Under the pieces are notes generated by a model. It was not told the origin of the DNA. It searched no databases and was given only the letters and a program-made list of their open reading frames with translations. A stretch of DNA of 64,000 nt from Sipunculus nudus (Eukaryota; Annelida; Sipuncula; Golfingiida; Sipunculidae). The stretch covers positions 1,614,001 through 1,678,000 of the forward strand of contig CM049310.1 in assembly GCA_026874595.1 (NCBI GenBank), in the 5' to 3' direction. Shown here piece after piece: positions 1-12,296 of the stretch. A program made the translations under genes and the position numbers. The first letter of the stretch is position 1. Every line of letters starts with the position of its first letter.

Positions 1-415
1 ACACACACACACCCACGAACGGGGATGAACAAAACAAACACACACATACAAACCCACACGAACGGGGATGAACAAGCAAACACACATACAAACACACATC
101 CAAAAGAACGGGGATGAACAAACAAACATATACACACACACACCCACGAACGGGGATGAACAAACAAACACACATACAAACACACTCACGAACCAGGATG
201 AACAAACACACACATACAAACACACACCCACAAGAACGGGGATGAACAAACAATCACATATACAAACACACACACCCACAAGAACGGGGATGAACAAACA
301 AATACACATACAAACACAAACACACGAACAGGGATGAACAAACAAAAACACCCACACACACACCAGAACGGGGATGAACAAACAAACACACATACCAACA
401 CACACCAGGCACCGT
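1..415. repeat. CA-rich minisatellite, truncated by window start
   Basis: Irregular tandem units of roughly 40-60 bases. Each has a core gaacggggatgaacaaacaa followed by a variable run of (CA)n, (ACACATACAA) and CCCACA blocks. About nine cores are visible, and the unit length varies with the CA runs. The open frames on both strands only reflect the absence of stops in the unit and are not taken as genes. Confidence 0.9.
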
Positions 416-589
416 CATGAACAGGGGAAAAATTTCCTTTAGGAGGCAATTGCCCTCTTTTTTTAAAATTTTAAAACTGGGTATTATCTGTATTATTTGG
501 GAAATGTCTAAGCCACCTTTATTGAAGAACCGGAATATTGTTAGTCCGGTATCCTCCGAATCCTCCCAATCCCAGGAAGCCGAATGTTG

Positions 590-1300
590 ACCATATACAG
601 AAATGTAACCGTTAGTCCTCCCCAGCAGATGTCGCCCCCCCCCCCCCACGACACACACCTGGGCATTTTCCGTATACTAGCGGAAATAACATTTTACAAT
701 TTTAATTATGGAAAATGTTTTAATATCACAACTGACCCCGTATAATCAATCGTTCACTCAAAACAATACATTCTTCTTGTATATACTGTAATGTTTACTG
801 AGATAAATGAAATAAATACAAACCATGAAAAGCTGTATTTCATTGAAAAAAAGTATCTCTCCCTATTAAGCCTGAAAAACAATCTTCACATTTTATACAG
901 ATACCAGGACAAAAACAAACTCAGAACTCACGCTACAAAAATGTATTTATTAAATGTCAGGATAACTTTCGAACAGCATTAGTATACTATCCTATACGCT
1001 ATGCCGTCACAAAACTTGCTTTTTCAACTGCATTCATACATGTCCCTCCTAGACATTATGTGTATTCTTTATTTAGCTGATTTCCTGTCACTCAAGATAT
1101 GTTTCTTTAAAAAAATAAATTTCACCGGGGAAAAGATGTTGGTAATTGATCCATAAAGAATGTGCAAAGAATGGTTATGACATCTGTTTCCTGTATTATT
1201 CGTGTTAAGAAATTTTTACTTCAAATAAGTTTGATATATTCATACAGAAAAGGGTCCGATTTTTCTAAGTGTTGCAATATGAAGATGAAAAAAACCCAAC
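590..1300. repeat. Diverged direct copy of the 19450-20175 segment
   Basis: Collinear with 19450-20175 in the same orientation, with indels. Shared blocks include gaaaagctgtatttca, caatcttcacattttataca, ttcaccggg(g)aaaaga and atatgaagatgaaaaaa. The copy lies next to a poly-C run at about 637-648. It is not flanked by obvious terminal repeats. Because the other copy lies at the probable 3' end of the minus-strand gene, this may be a partial duplication of that 3' UTR end. Confidence 0.7.
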
Positions 1301-2111
1301 AAAATTCATGATTTAATTAAGTACGTAAAGGTCTTGACTGTTTGGAAATAACCCACAATATATATATATATATATATGACGCTACTTCTTTCCTGACTTT
1401 ATCTTGGTCAGCTACAACGAACTCTCTTGCTTTTATACATTTATCTCAACAACAACAACAAATCATTGAAATGAGTCCAGGACTTTTTTTTCCAAATATA
1501 CCATACACCGCTAATCAGACCGACAGAAAATGAAATAAAAATTATTGACAAAAATAAAGGAATGATACTTTATCCGCTACATACCTTATTACTACAATTA
1601 ACGTGAAACTCCTCCCTTCTGCCTGCCTTGGTCGGTGTCCCTGAACATATGTACCGTTTGGTGCTAAGCAATGGCTTATATAAATATGCGATGTTTTGTC
1701 AATGCCAAGCCAATAAATCCTGTATTAGGTGCAGCTTGAACTTTGGGCTTTGTGTAGAAACACGTTTTATTTTATCCCCGAAGTACAAATATAAACCTAT
1801 ATGGATACAGAAAGCACAGCTTCTTCGTGCTGGAGTATGTTTATATAAAGCAGATACGGCTTCAAAAGCCCACGCATATTTGTTCGCATACAAAAAATGT
1901 ATTCTCAAAAGCTCAAGTGATTTCTTTCTCTCAGTTTACTTTCTCACTAAAAGGCTGTCAAGGGCTGTGTCTTAATCGATCCTGTTGCACTCGCTGAACG
2001 TTGAACGGCAGCCCTGAGAGCAAAGTGTATTAACACACTAAACAGATAACCGGAACGCATATGATGATATGAAGATGAAGTTCCATTTACAATATACATA
2101 TATATATATAT

Positions 2112-2145
<34 letters not shown>

Positions 2146-2261
2146 GATATATATATATAATTTACAGGTCAGTAGCCTGACCCAAATGGCGGGTGGGGGG
2201 GGGGGAGGGTTAGTCAGCGGCGTAAATTGCCTCATTGCCGCCATCGGCGGTCTCACAAATT
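1301..2261. other. No gene seen; simple repeats
   Basis: AT-rich sequence with a short (TA)n run near 1360-1377 and a second at about 2095-2162. The short open frames here lack codon bias or recognisable motifs. A G-rich run sits at about 2193-2203. Confidence 0.6.
2095..2162. repeat. (TA)n microsatellite
   Basis: Almost uninterrupted TA dinucleotides with two or three single-base breaks. Confidence 0.95.
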
Positions 2262-2450
2262 GACTGGTAAACTTGGGCCGTACCGGACAGTCAGCGCCAC
2301 ACATCACCGCCTCGCTGAACTAAGGTCTTTTCCAGTGTCGTAAGGAGTAATTATAGTGGTCTTTCCCAGTGATAAGAGCTAGAACAGAGTTACGTCGCGT
2401 CTATCGGTACATGGAATCACGTTTCATTTGAAGCATTTTAGCAGTAAATA
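2262..2450. repeat. Left arm of outer inverted repeat (long terminal inverted repeat)
   Basis: The reverse complement of 9890-9985 matches about 2265-2370 closely (gactggtaaacttgggccgt at the outer end, then gctgaactaaggtctttt). The reverse complement of 9275-9362 matches about 2370-2450. The right arm therefore carries an extra block of about 500 bases between the two parts. This is consistent with the ends of one old transposable element spanning about 2.26-9.99 kb. Confidence 0.75.
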
Positions 2451-3207
2451 TCAATGCACTAAAGACCACGCAGGGCTATGTGATGATGATCATATGGCGG
2501 AATCAGGTAAAACGCAGGAGAGAAACATACTTGTTAAGTTCTTATTCTCTTAACGGTGCAGTAGTATGCATAAACGCTTTAAGTGCTAGATATCGCAGAA
2601 GTTTCTTTTCATCTATTCAAAGAAATGCGCTAATGTTTGGCGCTCCTCTCGCTTCTGTTCGCAAAGTTGAAACGCAGTTAGTTAGTGATACAGTATGTAT
2701 AATATAAAGAAGGAGAAACTTGCAGGAGTGACTAATCATTAGCTACAATGCACGACCAGGATTTATAAAGAAACCATTATATGTGTATTTTTAATTGTCA
2801 AGTACATGCAGCAGTTGCATCCACTTATTGAAAGCCAGGACATATATTCTCAGCAATTTCCATAAATGTAAATGGCTGCCCTGTACGGCCACAGCATGAG
2901 ATAAAAATCAGGTCTGATCTATCTAACACCGGAGTCCGAGCCATACATTTGATAAAAACAAGTTTCATTCATTCTAATGTGTTCAACCTTTACTGTATTA
3001 CAAAGAAAATAATAATTTTGATGATGCTAAGTTTTCTTCTTAAAAAATTGGGTATCAAATTTGAAGGACTTGTTTTCATTAATTGGTCATTCCATGTGAA
3101 ATCAACAAATACCCCCAGAATGACCATCTCTGATTTTCCTAATACTTCATGTTGATACTTTCAATTTTCACAATAGCAATAATCATTTGTGATGATTCCA
3201 TATAAGG
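2451..3207. other. No gene seen inside outer inverted repeat
   Basis: AT-rich sequence between the left arm of the outer inverted repeat and the SINE. Two short open frames (2480-2707 and 2949-3155) have no recognisable domain and are not supported. Confidence 0.5.
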
Positions 3208-3514
3208 TAAAGGTAAGGTAAAGTCTGCTGGGCTTTTACACCCGAGCCTAATGGCTCATCAGGCCGGAGCTTATCCCGGTTTCTGTAGCGTGAAGCGACT
3301 TAGGAGTTAGACTCCTCCTGGATGGGACGCTAGTCCATCGCAGGTTACCTTCCCAGTATCTACTGGTACCCATTTCTACTGCTGGGTGGACAGAGGCACA
3401 CTTGCGGTTAGGACCTTGCCTAAGGGTCTTGGCACGGTGGGGGTCTGACCGGGATTCGAACTCACGACCTCTCGATCATGAGCCCGGCACCTTAACCATT
3501 ACACCACCGCCCCC
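3208..3514 (-). mobile_element. tRNA-derived SINE, mollusc core-SINE type
   Basis: Read on the minus strand from about 3514, it has a tRNA-like head with an A box (TGGTGTAATGG) and a B box (GTTCGAATCCC, complement of 3451-3461). The central domain includes the complement of actggtacccatttctac and of gctgggtggacagagg. The element ends in a short (CTTTAC)-like tail at 3208-3230. The head and central domain resemble the Meta-type core SINEs known from bivalves; the exact family was not checked. It looks nearly full length. Confidence 0.8.
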
Positions 3515-4510
3515 ACATTCTATATAAGATATAGTTATAAATGTGATAAAGAATTTTTAATTATTCTCGAAAGGAATTTTTCTGGGTTTATCTGTCCTTT
3601 TTAGAAATTTCTTTTTGTTCCCCTTTATACAAATTGTCTAAAATACATAACTATGCCTGTAAGTTCAAGAATTCTTTGGTATTCTATATAAGCAATATAC
3701 AAATAAGAGACTGACCTCTTACTTTGGAACGATTAAGAAGATATGATTTTCCTTCAATAAAATTTCAAAATCTTAAAATAGACTTATTTAATTTATTTTT
3801 CCTATTCAATCAACAAACTAGAGAACCTAACCTAAAGGACAAGAATGATGTTTGGATTATGAAGATACCGTAAATTTATTTAAAAAAATGAAATTGTTTA
3901 CGTTTATGCTGGTTTACCGTGCTTTTGGCTGAATGGATTATAAATTATGAGAATTGGTTATTTGTAGAATAATTAAACATATAAATTCATATGATTAATA
4001 TATCATCATATGGCTATAGAGCTATCGAGGTCCTAGTCTGCATATTATTTGTATACTTAACGATAGTATGTGATTATGGTCAGACTGTAATTATAAATTA
4101 TAAGCGTATAACCTTTGCAGATACAAAATATACAGAAACCTGTGGTGAAACTCTGAATAACGAATTAACGATCCTTGAATGTTTGACGACGCGAGACAGT
4201 TGTAACGTCTAATACCTCACAACTTCGTTACAAATATTATTTGCATTAAATGGCATGTATTGCATAATAACTATAGTTTTGCCTTTCCCCCATAGAAACC
4301 TGGGGCTGAGGCGGGAGATATACACAGAATGACAAAAAAACCGATGTCAGAGCAGTGCAACGTGACCACCATGTTCATTTCAGCCGCCAGATGTTTGCAT
4401 CGGTCAATCAATGTCAGTCTAAAAATAGTCTGTCCAGGTGTCAAGTACATTGTTTTTTTTTAATTGTCATCTGTATTAGTCCGGCAGCCAAAGGTCACAT
4501 TTTTTGCTAA
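3515..4510. other. No gene seen; AT-rich spacer
   Basis: AT-rich sequence between the SINE and the inner inverted repeat. The frame at 3991-4212 has no recognisable features. A short stretch near 4440-4470 (caagtacat plus poly-T) weakly resembles 2785-2810. Confidence 0.4.
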
Positions 4511-5490
4511 CCTTGTTTTATGGTCTAAAGTTTTTTCTTTGTGGATTTTGTATGCCCACATATCAGGTGTGAAAAATATGTTGTTTGGCCCTCTGTCAGC
4601 CTTGGGCAATTTTTGCTAATTAGCATAAAAAAATGGCCGCCAAAATAATGCGAAAATAGCAAAAATGCCATAATTACCTTTACATTTGACATAGAGGATC
4701 ACCAAATACATGAATTCTGGGGTATTATGACCCAGAGAATTCATTTTTGGTATTGTTTTAGTCATAATGACCACCATTTTCAATGTAGCTGTTCTCCCAT
4801 TTGAAAATGACTGAAAATATAATGAACACATGATTTATGTTCCAAAGCATAGATGAAGATGAGATGATCAAACGTTCTGGAAAAAAGCTGTTATGCATTA
4901 AAAAAATAATATGCTTTTTGGTTATCTATATATGACCTTCATAATGAAAGAATAAGAGCGAAACTGCCGTTATCCAGACAGTTTTTATTTATCCCCCTTG
5001 TGTCACGACGAGTCCCGATATTTACAACTTACACGAGATTTTACTTAGTTGTAAGGGGATAATGTGAGCATAATTTGGGTCAATTAAAATAAAATGGCAC
5101 CTCCACGGAAATTCATCTTTATCCGTGGCAAATGTAACAGTTGTATGTGTTTGTATATAACATTAAAGGAACATGCATAACAAAAGAGTTTTTGTATAGT
5201 GCATTGTGAAGATTGTACATACAAACGGACAAAGCTGTCACATGCATGGAAAGCTAACTGGTCTCTAAAAAATATTAATATAAGATTATGGGTCGAAAGG
5301 CATTACAGACAGCTGAGTCATACTCGAAGCCCCCCAACCCCCTTCTCCATGACTTTCATGCAGTCTTTACATATTTTGTCAAGGGTTATCTAACTGTGGA
5401 CTTCCATATGTGGCGGCTGACATTCACAGACTTAGGATGTATATTTTTATGTTTTACATTCCTTGCTTCCCTAGTTTGTTATTTGTTTGC
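4511..5490. repeat. Left arm of inner inverted repeat (about 1 kb)
   Basis: The reverse complement of 7375-8384 matches this stretch over nearly its whole length: the ccttgttttatggtctaaag start, the ggccctctgtcagccttggg block, the gtgtcacgacga block and the cattcacagacttaggatgt end. Identity is high but with indels. With the right arm it forms a foldback structure with a loop of about 1.9 kb. Confidence 0.85.
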
Positions 5491-7374
5491 TCTTAATATA
5501 TCAGCATCTTCAGTACAACTTGAATTTTGTAGAGGAACAGGTTGATACACAAGAAACAATCCTTTAAATTTGGAAGACGAATCTGATTACCACCATGAGA
5601 TGTCCCACACAAGGCCCCTGGTAATTTTTTCGGCGCCAACCATTGAGTTTGTTTACCGTGAAACACATTTTCTATGAAAAAAAAACCACAGAACAGTTTG
5701 ATGAAAATCTTGGCGGAATCAGTGATATTTGACTACTTTCTATTTTTTATGATATCCGGGTAATGTATCTGTCCGGCTCAGATCACAAATATGCTCCAAC
5801 CTCTTTAAAAGATTTTGTAAAAGTATAGTGGTACTCTGCCACCAGTACATACATAAATATCTTTTGAGATACAGAAACTCAGTACATGGGGAAAAAATGC
5901 CTTTGGGAAAGGTAGGAACATATTAGTTCTTTAAAGTAAGGAAAGCTTTAACTTGCACCCTAATATACAGACTCTCTATTCAAATTCACAACTTGAAGTG
6001 CAAACAAAGAGGAATGCTAAAAAAAATATTATTACAAACCAGACCTGGTACCTGTAAATAAGATTGTATAGCTGACATATGAGTTTGGCAGCATTACCCA
6101 ATAAGGTAGACAATACATCTTAATTCTCATAAATTTTCATATAGCAATAAGGAAAAGAATGTGTATGCTGAAATTTCATAATGATTTTTCTTTCCTTATG
6201 CATGCCACCCACATCCTTGGCTGTTGACATGGTTGACCTTAACGAAACATGAGCTTAACTGAGATATTCTAGATATACGTGTCCCAACCGATAGCCAACT
6301 ATTCCTTGTGATTAGAGCCCCCTCCCCCATATACCCACTACAGTCCTAGGTCATCATGTTTTTTTTAGCGATAAATAAATTAGCGATTTTTAGCCATAGG
6401 CTGTTCAGGGCAAATCATTTTGTTGTCTGACAAAATTTGACATTACTTATTATGTTACATGTTTCTATAATATGTGCCAGCTTATTATTATACAATTAAT
6501 TGCATTTAACCATCGTGTTTTCTGTGTGCATACATGGGAATACATCTATATATTGCCGATTTGCGCTCATGCATTTCCAGTTCAAAGTTTCAGAGAGACT
6601 TTTTACCTCATTGTGTTGCATAGCACCGACGGCACAATATTTGGGGGCAGGGCATTTTTTAAAACTCTAACGCATTGTTATCATCGTTTATGTAACATTA
6701 ATCTTGGCGCTGAAGGTTACAGGTATTCCTGAAAGTTTTGATAACAGAAAAGACGTCAGAAGCATGTGTTCATTCACATCAGTTATAATATGTTGCTATT
6801 GACTAAATTTGTATGTTTCCATAATACCATTTATATCCAATCAACTTTATGCTCATTTGGGTCACCTTCATCTAAAAAGATGTTAATTTTAATATAAAAT
6901 CTAAAGTAAGAGTCTTTTCTGGTTGAGCTACAGAAAGTGGAGAAATAAGTTCAGCTTGCACAGGCAAGCCGACATAGTTGGCGATCACATAGCAGACGAA
7001 TATTCCATTTAAATATGATGCTGATAGCTGCATGATGCTGATGGAAGCTTGCAGCAGTATATCTGAGAATGTTGCAATGTATGTGATATGACTTGACATA
7101 GTATATGCAAACATATACAATTGTTACATTTGCCATCAAAGATGAATTTTCGTAAAGGTGCCATTTATATTTAATTTGACTCAAATTATGTTCATTTAAA
7201 ACCTTCAAACAAAATAAATTTTCGTCTAAGTTGTAAAATCGGGCCTCGTCATGACACGAGGGGGAAAATTTAAACAAAATGTGTGGATAACGGAAGTTTC
7301 ACTTTCATTGTTTCATTATTAAGGCCATACATAGGTAACTAAAAAGATGAAGATGTTAATAAAGACAGACCAAT
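5491..7374. other. Loop of the inner inverted repeat; no gene seen
   Basis: No open frame here has recognisable motifs. About 7130-7320 is a diverged direct copy of 7720-7920 (cgaaaatt/forms of gacacgagg.gga, gtgtggataacgg), so part of the arm sequence has been duplicated into the loop. Confidence 0.5.
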
Positions 7375-8384
7375 CAAATAACAAACCAGGGAAGTAAAAC
7401 ATAAAAATTATACATCCTAAGTCTGTGAATGTTATCGGCAACATATGGAAGTCCACAGTTAGATAACCTTTGTCAAAATATGTATACTATAAAGACTGCA
7501 TTAAAGTCATGGAGAAGGGAGAGGAGCTTCAAGTATGGCTCAGCTGTCTGTAATGCCTTTGGACCCATAATCATATATAAATATTTTTGAGAGAACAGTT
7601 AGTTTTCCTTGCATGTGACAGCTTTGTCCGTTCGTAAGTACACCCTTCATGATACACTTTACAAAAACTTACATAATTTTTTATGATACATGTACCATTA
7701 ATATAATATTTCAACTGTTACATTTTCCACGAATAAAGATGAATTTCCGTAAAAGTGCCATTTTTATTTAAATGAACTCAAATTATGCTCACATAATCCC
7801 CCTACGACTAAGTTAAATCTCGTATAAGTTGTAAATATCGGGCGTCGTCGTGACACGAGGTGGATAAATAAAAACTGTGTGGATAACGGCAGTTTCGCTT
7901 TTATTCTTTCATTATTTTTATAATGTATAACAAGTGTTTTCCAGAACGTTTGATCATCTTATCTTAATCTATTCTAAAGTGTTTAATTGGTTTAATTTAT
8001 TACCCTCTATCTCCAGAATGCTTTGGAACATACGTACTAACCAAATCATGTTTTCAGCATATTTACATTTTTTTTAAATTTTAAATAGGATAACAGCTAC
8101 ATTGAAAATGGTGGTCATTATGATTAAAACAATAACAAAAATGAATTCTCTGGGTCATAATACCTCAGAATTCATGTATTTGATGACCCTCTATGTCAAA
8201 TGTAAAGGTATAAATATGGCATTTATGCTATTTTCGCATTATTTTTGCGGCTATTTTGTTTTATGCTAATTAGCCAAAAATGCCCAAGGCTGACAGAGGG
8301 CCAACAAGCATATTTTTCACATCTGATATATGGGCAAACAAAATACACAAAGAAAAAAACTTAAGACCATAAAACAAGGTTGAG
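7375..8384. repeat. Right arm of inner inverted repeat
   Basis: Inverse complement of 4511-5490. The outer edge (ccataaaacaaggtt, ending near 8384) abuts the decayed transposase region, so the foldback unit and the transposase may belong to different, nested elements. Confidence 0.85.
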
Positions 8385-8589
8385 TCCAGTGGCGACCGGA
8401 CTATATCGAAAAGATCTCTGCCCAAACTGTCTGTTTGGAAGGATCAACCATGCCTTGAGTGAATGGGATCAGGTTACCATTGAAAACTGTTTCAGGGAGA
8501 AAGATGGGGTCCAAGAAGTTGGTTCAAACTTTTTTGTTTTGATATCGGAGTGTATGGATACCGATACCACTACCAGCGATGTCAGTTCT

Positions 8590-9080
8590 GTTGGAATGGT
8601 ATATATACCGCTAGCTTTCAGCTGGAGTATCCAGAAAAGGAAAAACAAACACTCATTTAATTGACACCGACAGAGCCAAGGTTAATAGTGACAGCAACAT
8701 TCAGTTATTGTTTGACAATCTTCTCCCGGATTGTAGGCGTCTTGATCCTAGAAACAATTACGTGTTTCAGCAAGTTGGGGCTCTATTACATACAAGTAGG
8801 GTATCCTAGGCCCATCTGAAAGAGGCTGCCTCAGGATTCATCAAGAAGGATGAATGGCCTCCACAAAATCCTGACTGTAACCCAGTGGATTATGCCATAT
8901 GGGATTCTCTGAAGGAGAAAGTTTACCTGGGGAATGAGAGACAAATTGACCGAGCAGGCGTTAAAGGACAGGATAATTATGTCATTGGAGAAGGTATCGG
9001 TTGGAGAAATACGTAAAAGCATTTCTGCTTGGAAGAAACGGCTTTGTTTAGTCGTAGAGGAGGATGGAAGCCACATTGAG
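8590..9080 (+). pseudogene. Dead mariner/Tc1-like transposase fragment
   Basis: In one frame from about 8665 the translation reads IDTDRAKVNSDS, then LLFDNLLPDCRRLDPRNNYV, FQQVGALLHTSRVS, stop, AHLKEAASGF and WPPQNPDCNPVDYAIWDSLK. This is the C-terminal catalytic half of a mariner/Tc1-family DDE transposase, which cuts and pastes DNA between terminal inverted repeats. The second catalytic Asp, normally in a QQDGA-type motif, is Val here, and a TAG stop follows ten residues later (near 8807). The last acidic motif (NPD, about 8866-8874) is retained 33 residues after the Val. The upstream part (8380-8660) is in other frames and barely recognisable. It is clearly non-functional and may belong to the element bounded by the outer inverted repeat. 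Confidence 0.85.
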
Positions 9081-9269
9081 CATAAACTGATGTAAGTGAG
9101 ATTTATTTTTATATCGGATATTTTGACATGCTGTTTTGAATTTGAAAATACTCGCATACTTTCCGTCTGATCTTTAAATATGTTGCAGACTTGTTGATGG
9201 TACCCTTAGGATTCTGTGTGAAAATTTTTAATGATTTCGGTTTATCTGTTACTTAGCCCTACCTTAACT

Positions 9270-9985
9270 TTAGTGTATTTACGTCTACTTAAATGCTTAA
9301 AATGAAACGTAATTCCATGTAGCGATAGACGAAACTCAGTACCAGTTCTTATCACTTAAGCCCGATAAAGTCCGTTTGGTGAATCCCTGATATTTGCATA
9401 TTAGGGCGTCACAAGGCTCCTGACGATTCCCTCGCATTTGCATATCAGGCCGTGACGCCTCCTGTGAATGGCATCGTTACTATGAGGACGCTAACAGCGG
9501 TCCCATTGGCAATAGACAGTCAACCCGATTGTAAAAATTCGCACTGAAATCATGTATTCAGAAAGTCCATACATGGACCTTCGTGTCCCATGTTATATCT
9601 CCGCTGTTCGAACATTACGGTCCATAGGCCAAATGTAAGTGCATTGTAGACACTGTCGCATCGATTTTGTACTGAGCTAGAGAACTGGCCTGCTTTGAAA
9701 AGCGATGGTCTGATAAACGGTTACACACATACTCACAGAGGCTGAGGGTTTTAAATAGTGTTGAAAGTCTTGCCGTACTCAAAATAGCCGAGGACCTAAA
9801 ATATTAAGACTGATTAAATGAGAATATAATTAGCGAGCTGGAAGCCCTGAATAGAAAGTTACTGGATGAAACATGTTGGTTTAGAAAAAGATTCTGGTAA
9901 AACCACTATAATTACTCCTTACGTCACTGGGAAAGACCTTAGTTCAGCGAGGTGGTGATGTATAGCGCTGACTGTCCGGTACGGC
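9270..9985. repeat. Right arm of outer inverted repeat, with a roughly 500-base insertion
   Basis: Ends 9275-9362 and 9890-9985 are the inverted complement of 2262-2450. The block between them (about 9365-9885) has no counterpart in the left arm and includes the two octamer-type motifs near 9392 and 9436. Confidence 0.7.
9392..9443 (+). promoter_or_regulatory. Two octamer motifs (ATTTGCAT) in a short duplicated block
   Basis: ATTTGCAT occurs at 9392-9399 and 9436-9443, 44 bases apart, each followed by AT, a short AGG(G/C)C-type run and a GTCAC or GTGACG core. This is the POU-factor octamer. The two halves look like an imperfect tandem duplication. No transcript start is evident, so function is not established. 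Confidence 0.35.
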
Positions 9986-10380
9986 CCAAGTTTACCAGTC
10001 GATGGAATATAAAGAGGCTCAGAGAGTAGTAAATAGTTATATAATTTGCCGCGAGGTAGCAGTACCGACACTTTGTGCGATACAGTGAGAGAACGTTTGA
10101 TTTCTCAGTCATAGGCAACAATTAGGGGTCATTCCATTGACTGGGCCAGTCTATCTGTCACTGAGGAAATACTTGGTCGAAAGCGGTTCCCCTTTTTTGG
10201 GACACCCGACTATGTGTATGAGATGTACATTAATTCAAGTTAAGGTCATATTGTTAATTTTGCTCAACATGAACATGTTTGTGTAGATCGTAAGTCACGA
10301 ATAACCTAATTTGGGGGTTGCACAGGGATATACTAAGACCTATCTGGGTGTCGAGAAAGAACTTTCTAGCTCAAAGGGTT
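9986..10380. other. No gene seen
   Basis: Unique-looking sequence outside the outer inverted repeat, with no recognisable coding or repeat structure. Confidence 0.4.
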
Positions 10381-10850
10381 ATACTGGAACTTACACTATT
10401 TTGATTTTCACAACAATCTTTTGAAAAAATGTGGGTCCAGTGACCTTTACCTCTGACCAGGTAACCTCAAAATCTACAGATTTTTTGTTCCAATTTGAGC
10501 AGGTAAGTCACATGTGAAAGATGGAAGGTTTTGGATAAAAAGTTTGATTTACAATGCATACACAATCTTTTTAAAGATGAGGATCCTGTGACCTTCACTT
10601 TTTACCTCGGGGCCCCAAATAAAAATGATCCTTACTTTTGCGATGGGTCAATAATAAATCAAGTTTGAAGCCAATCTGTCTAGCCAAAGCAGTCCATAAA
10701 CTAATTTGTATATGGATGGTTCCTGTGACCTCGACCTTTGGTCCAATAATCGAAAAGAACCATCTGTTAGCGTAATTCAATTAGGTTCTTCCCCTTTTGG
10801 CAGGTCAGCTGACTTGGAAGACATTTACAAAAAAAAAAAAGAATTTTATC
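10381..10850. repeat. Imperfect tandem repeat, about 140-bp period
   Basis: Three diverged copies, centred on the lines gggtccagtgacctttacct (10430), gatcctgtgaccttcacttt (10580) and ttcctgtgacctcgaccttt (10720). The nuclear-receptor-like half site TGACCT is present in the first and third copies; the second has TGACCT changed only by position. The sequence relates distantly to the 57-60 kb family, read on the opposite strand. Confidence 0.55.
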
Positions 10851-10984
10851 ATCTGAATGCCAAATTTATAGGTGGTATCCATATTCAACTGTAGTTTTAA
10901 AGTTCTTAAAAATCAACCAGAAGAAAAAGTTTCATGATAATATGTCCAGCCATTCCCATGAAATCTAACCTTCTTGTATGCAGT

Positions 10985-12180
10985 CAGCTGAGCTAAAAAT
11001 GACCATGCACATTTTTTAAGTTTGAGTCAAGAAGTAAGGTTTTCTACCCTGTCTGTCTGGGTACTTGAAATGTTTATGTCCAGTAATCCAGGTCACCATG
11101 ACTTAATATAAGGGTTCCATGGATTTGCCAATGATATTTTGGGCGGTACCATGCAAGATATAGGTCAACATGACCTAATTTCAGGTTGCTATGGAGATTG
11201 CCCAATACCTCCCTGTATATTATGCCTGAATGTGATGTTAGAAAATGCTAGGCCGGGCAATGTGGATAAAATGTGTGCCCTGTCTGACTGACCGGGTGCT
11301 CAAAATCATGTTTTCAGCCTGTAGTTCGCAAAATATAGGTCACCATGAACTAATTTCAGAATTAAAAGAAGATTGGCCTAGCACCTCCCTGAATGTACTG
11401 TTAGATTATTTTAGGTCTAACGGTTATAATTTGTGCCCTGTTAACAGATGGACTGCTTCATCTGAATTTCTCGAAATAGAGAAAAAATGCGTTAAAATAA
11501 AAAAAAAGGTGGCACCACCAGTCTTCACGAAATGATGGAACGCATCATGATCAATGTGCATAGAAAGAATCATGGCAATCAATGCACAAGATATTCAGAT
11601 ACTGGAGCTCTTGTATCAAATTTTAAATTATTCTGGGGGAGGGGAAGGTTACCTTCGAGCCCAATAGCTAAAAGGATATAGGTCACAGTGACCTCATTTT
11701 AGGTTTCCAATGAGATCAGTTATGTCCCTCCATGGGTGTAATGGTAGAAGATTCTTGGCCAAGCAAATACAACTTGTGCTCCATCTGACGGATTGGGTGC
11801 TCAAAATCATGTTTTCAGTCTCTAGTTCGCAAAATATAGATCACCATTACCTCATTTCAGGTTTCATAGGAGATTGGCCTAGGACCTCCCTGAAGGTACA
11901 GTTAGAAGTTTCTAGGTCTAACGGTTACAATCTGTGCCCTGTTAACGGACGAAATGCTTCATCTAAAGGTTTCAAAATAAAGAAAAATGCGTAAAAATTA
12001 GAAAAAATACAGGTGGTGACACCAGTCTTCAGAAAATAATGAAAAAACTCCATGATCAATATGCATGGAAATAATCATGGCAATCAATGCATTTGTTATT
12101 CAGATATTTGATCTTTTGTATCAAATGTTTTCATAATTCTGGGGTACTTTACGCTCTGAACACAGCACGTGACCCCTAAA
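10985..12180. repeat. Dispersed repeat block with GGTCAnnnTGACC-type cores
   Basis: Diverged tandem copies of a unit whose landmark is ataggtcacnntgacctaatttcag (variants at about 11090, 11160, 11335, 11685 and 11835), followed by tttccatggaga, ttctaggtc.a.cggttac, and gtgccctgttaac. The period is about 340-500 bases. The 40.4-42.3 kb and 18.5-19.4 kb blocks belong to the same family. The block is preceded by a cagtcagctgagctaaaaat end at about 10980-11000. Open frames inside it are not genes. Confidence 0.7.
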
Positions 12181-12296
12181 TGTGACCTTCTACTCACATG
12201 CTGTGAGAAATGGAAGGATTCTTCAGGTTTGGCAAGCTGCCAAACATCCAGTTAGTTGGCGCTATGTAAGGTAAAATCTGATTGGCTCAGCGTGTA

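Noticed and set aside
3208-3514. A functional tRNA gene
   Set aside because: A and B boxes are present but the sequence continues into a SINE body and tail, and no cloverleaf with a paired acceptor stem was found.
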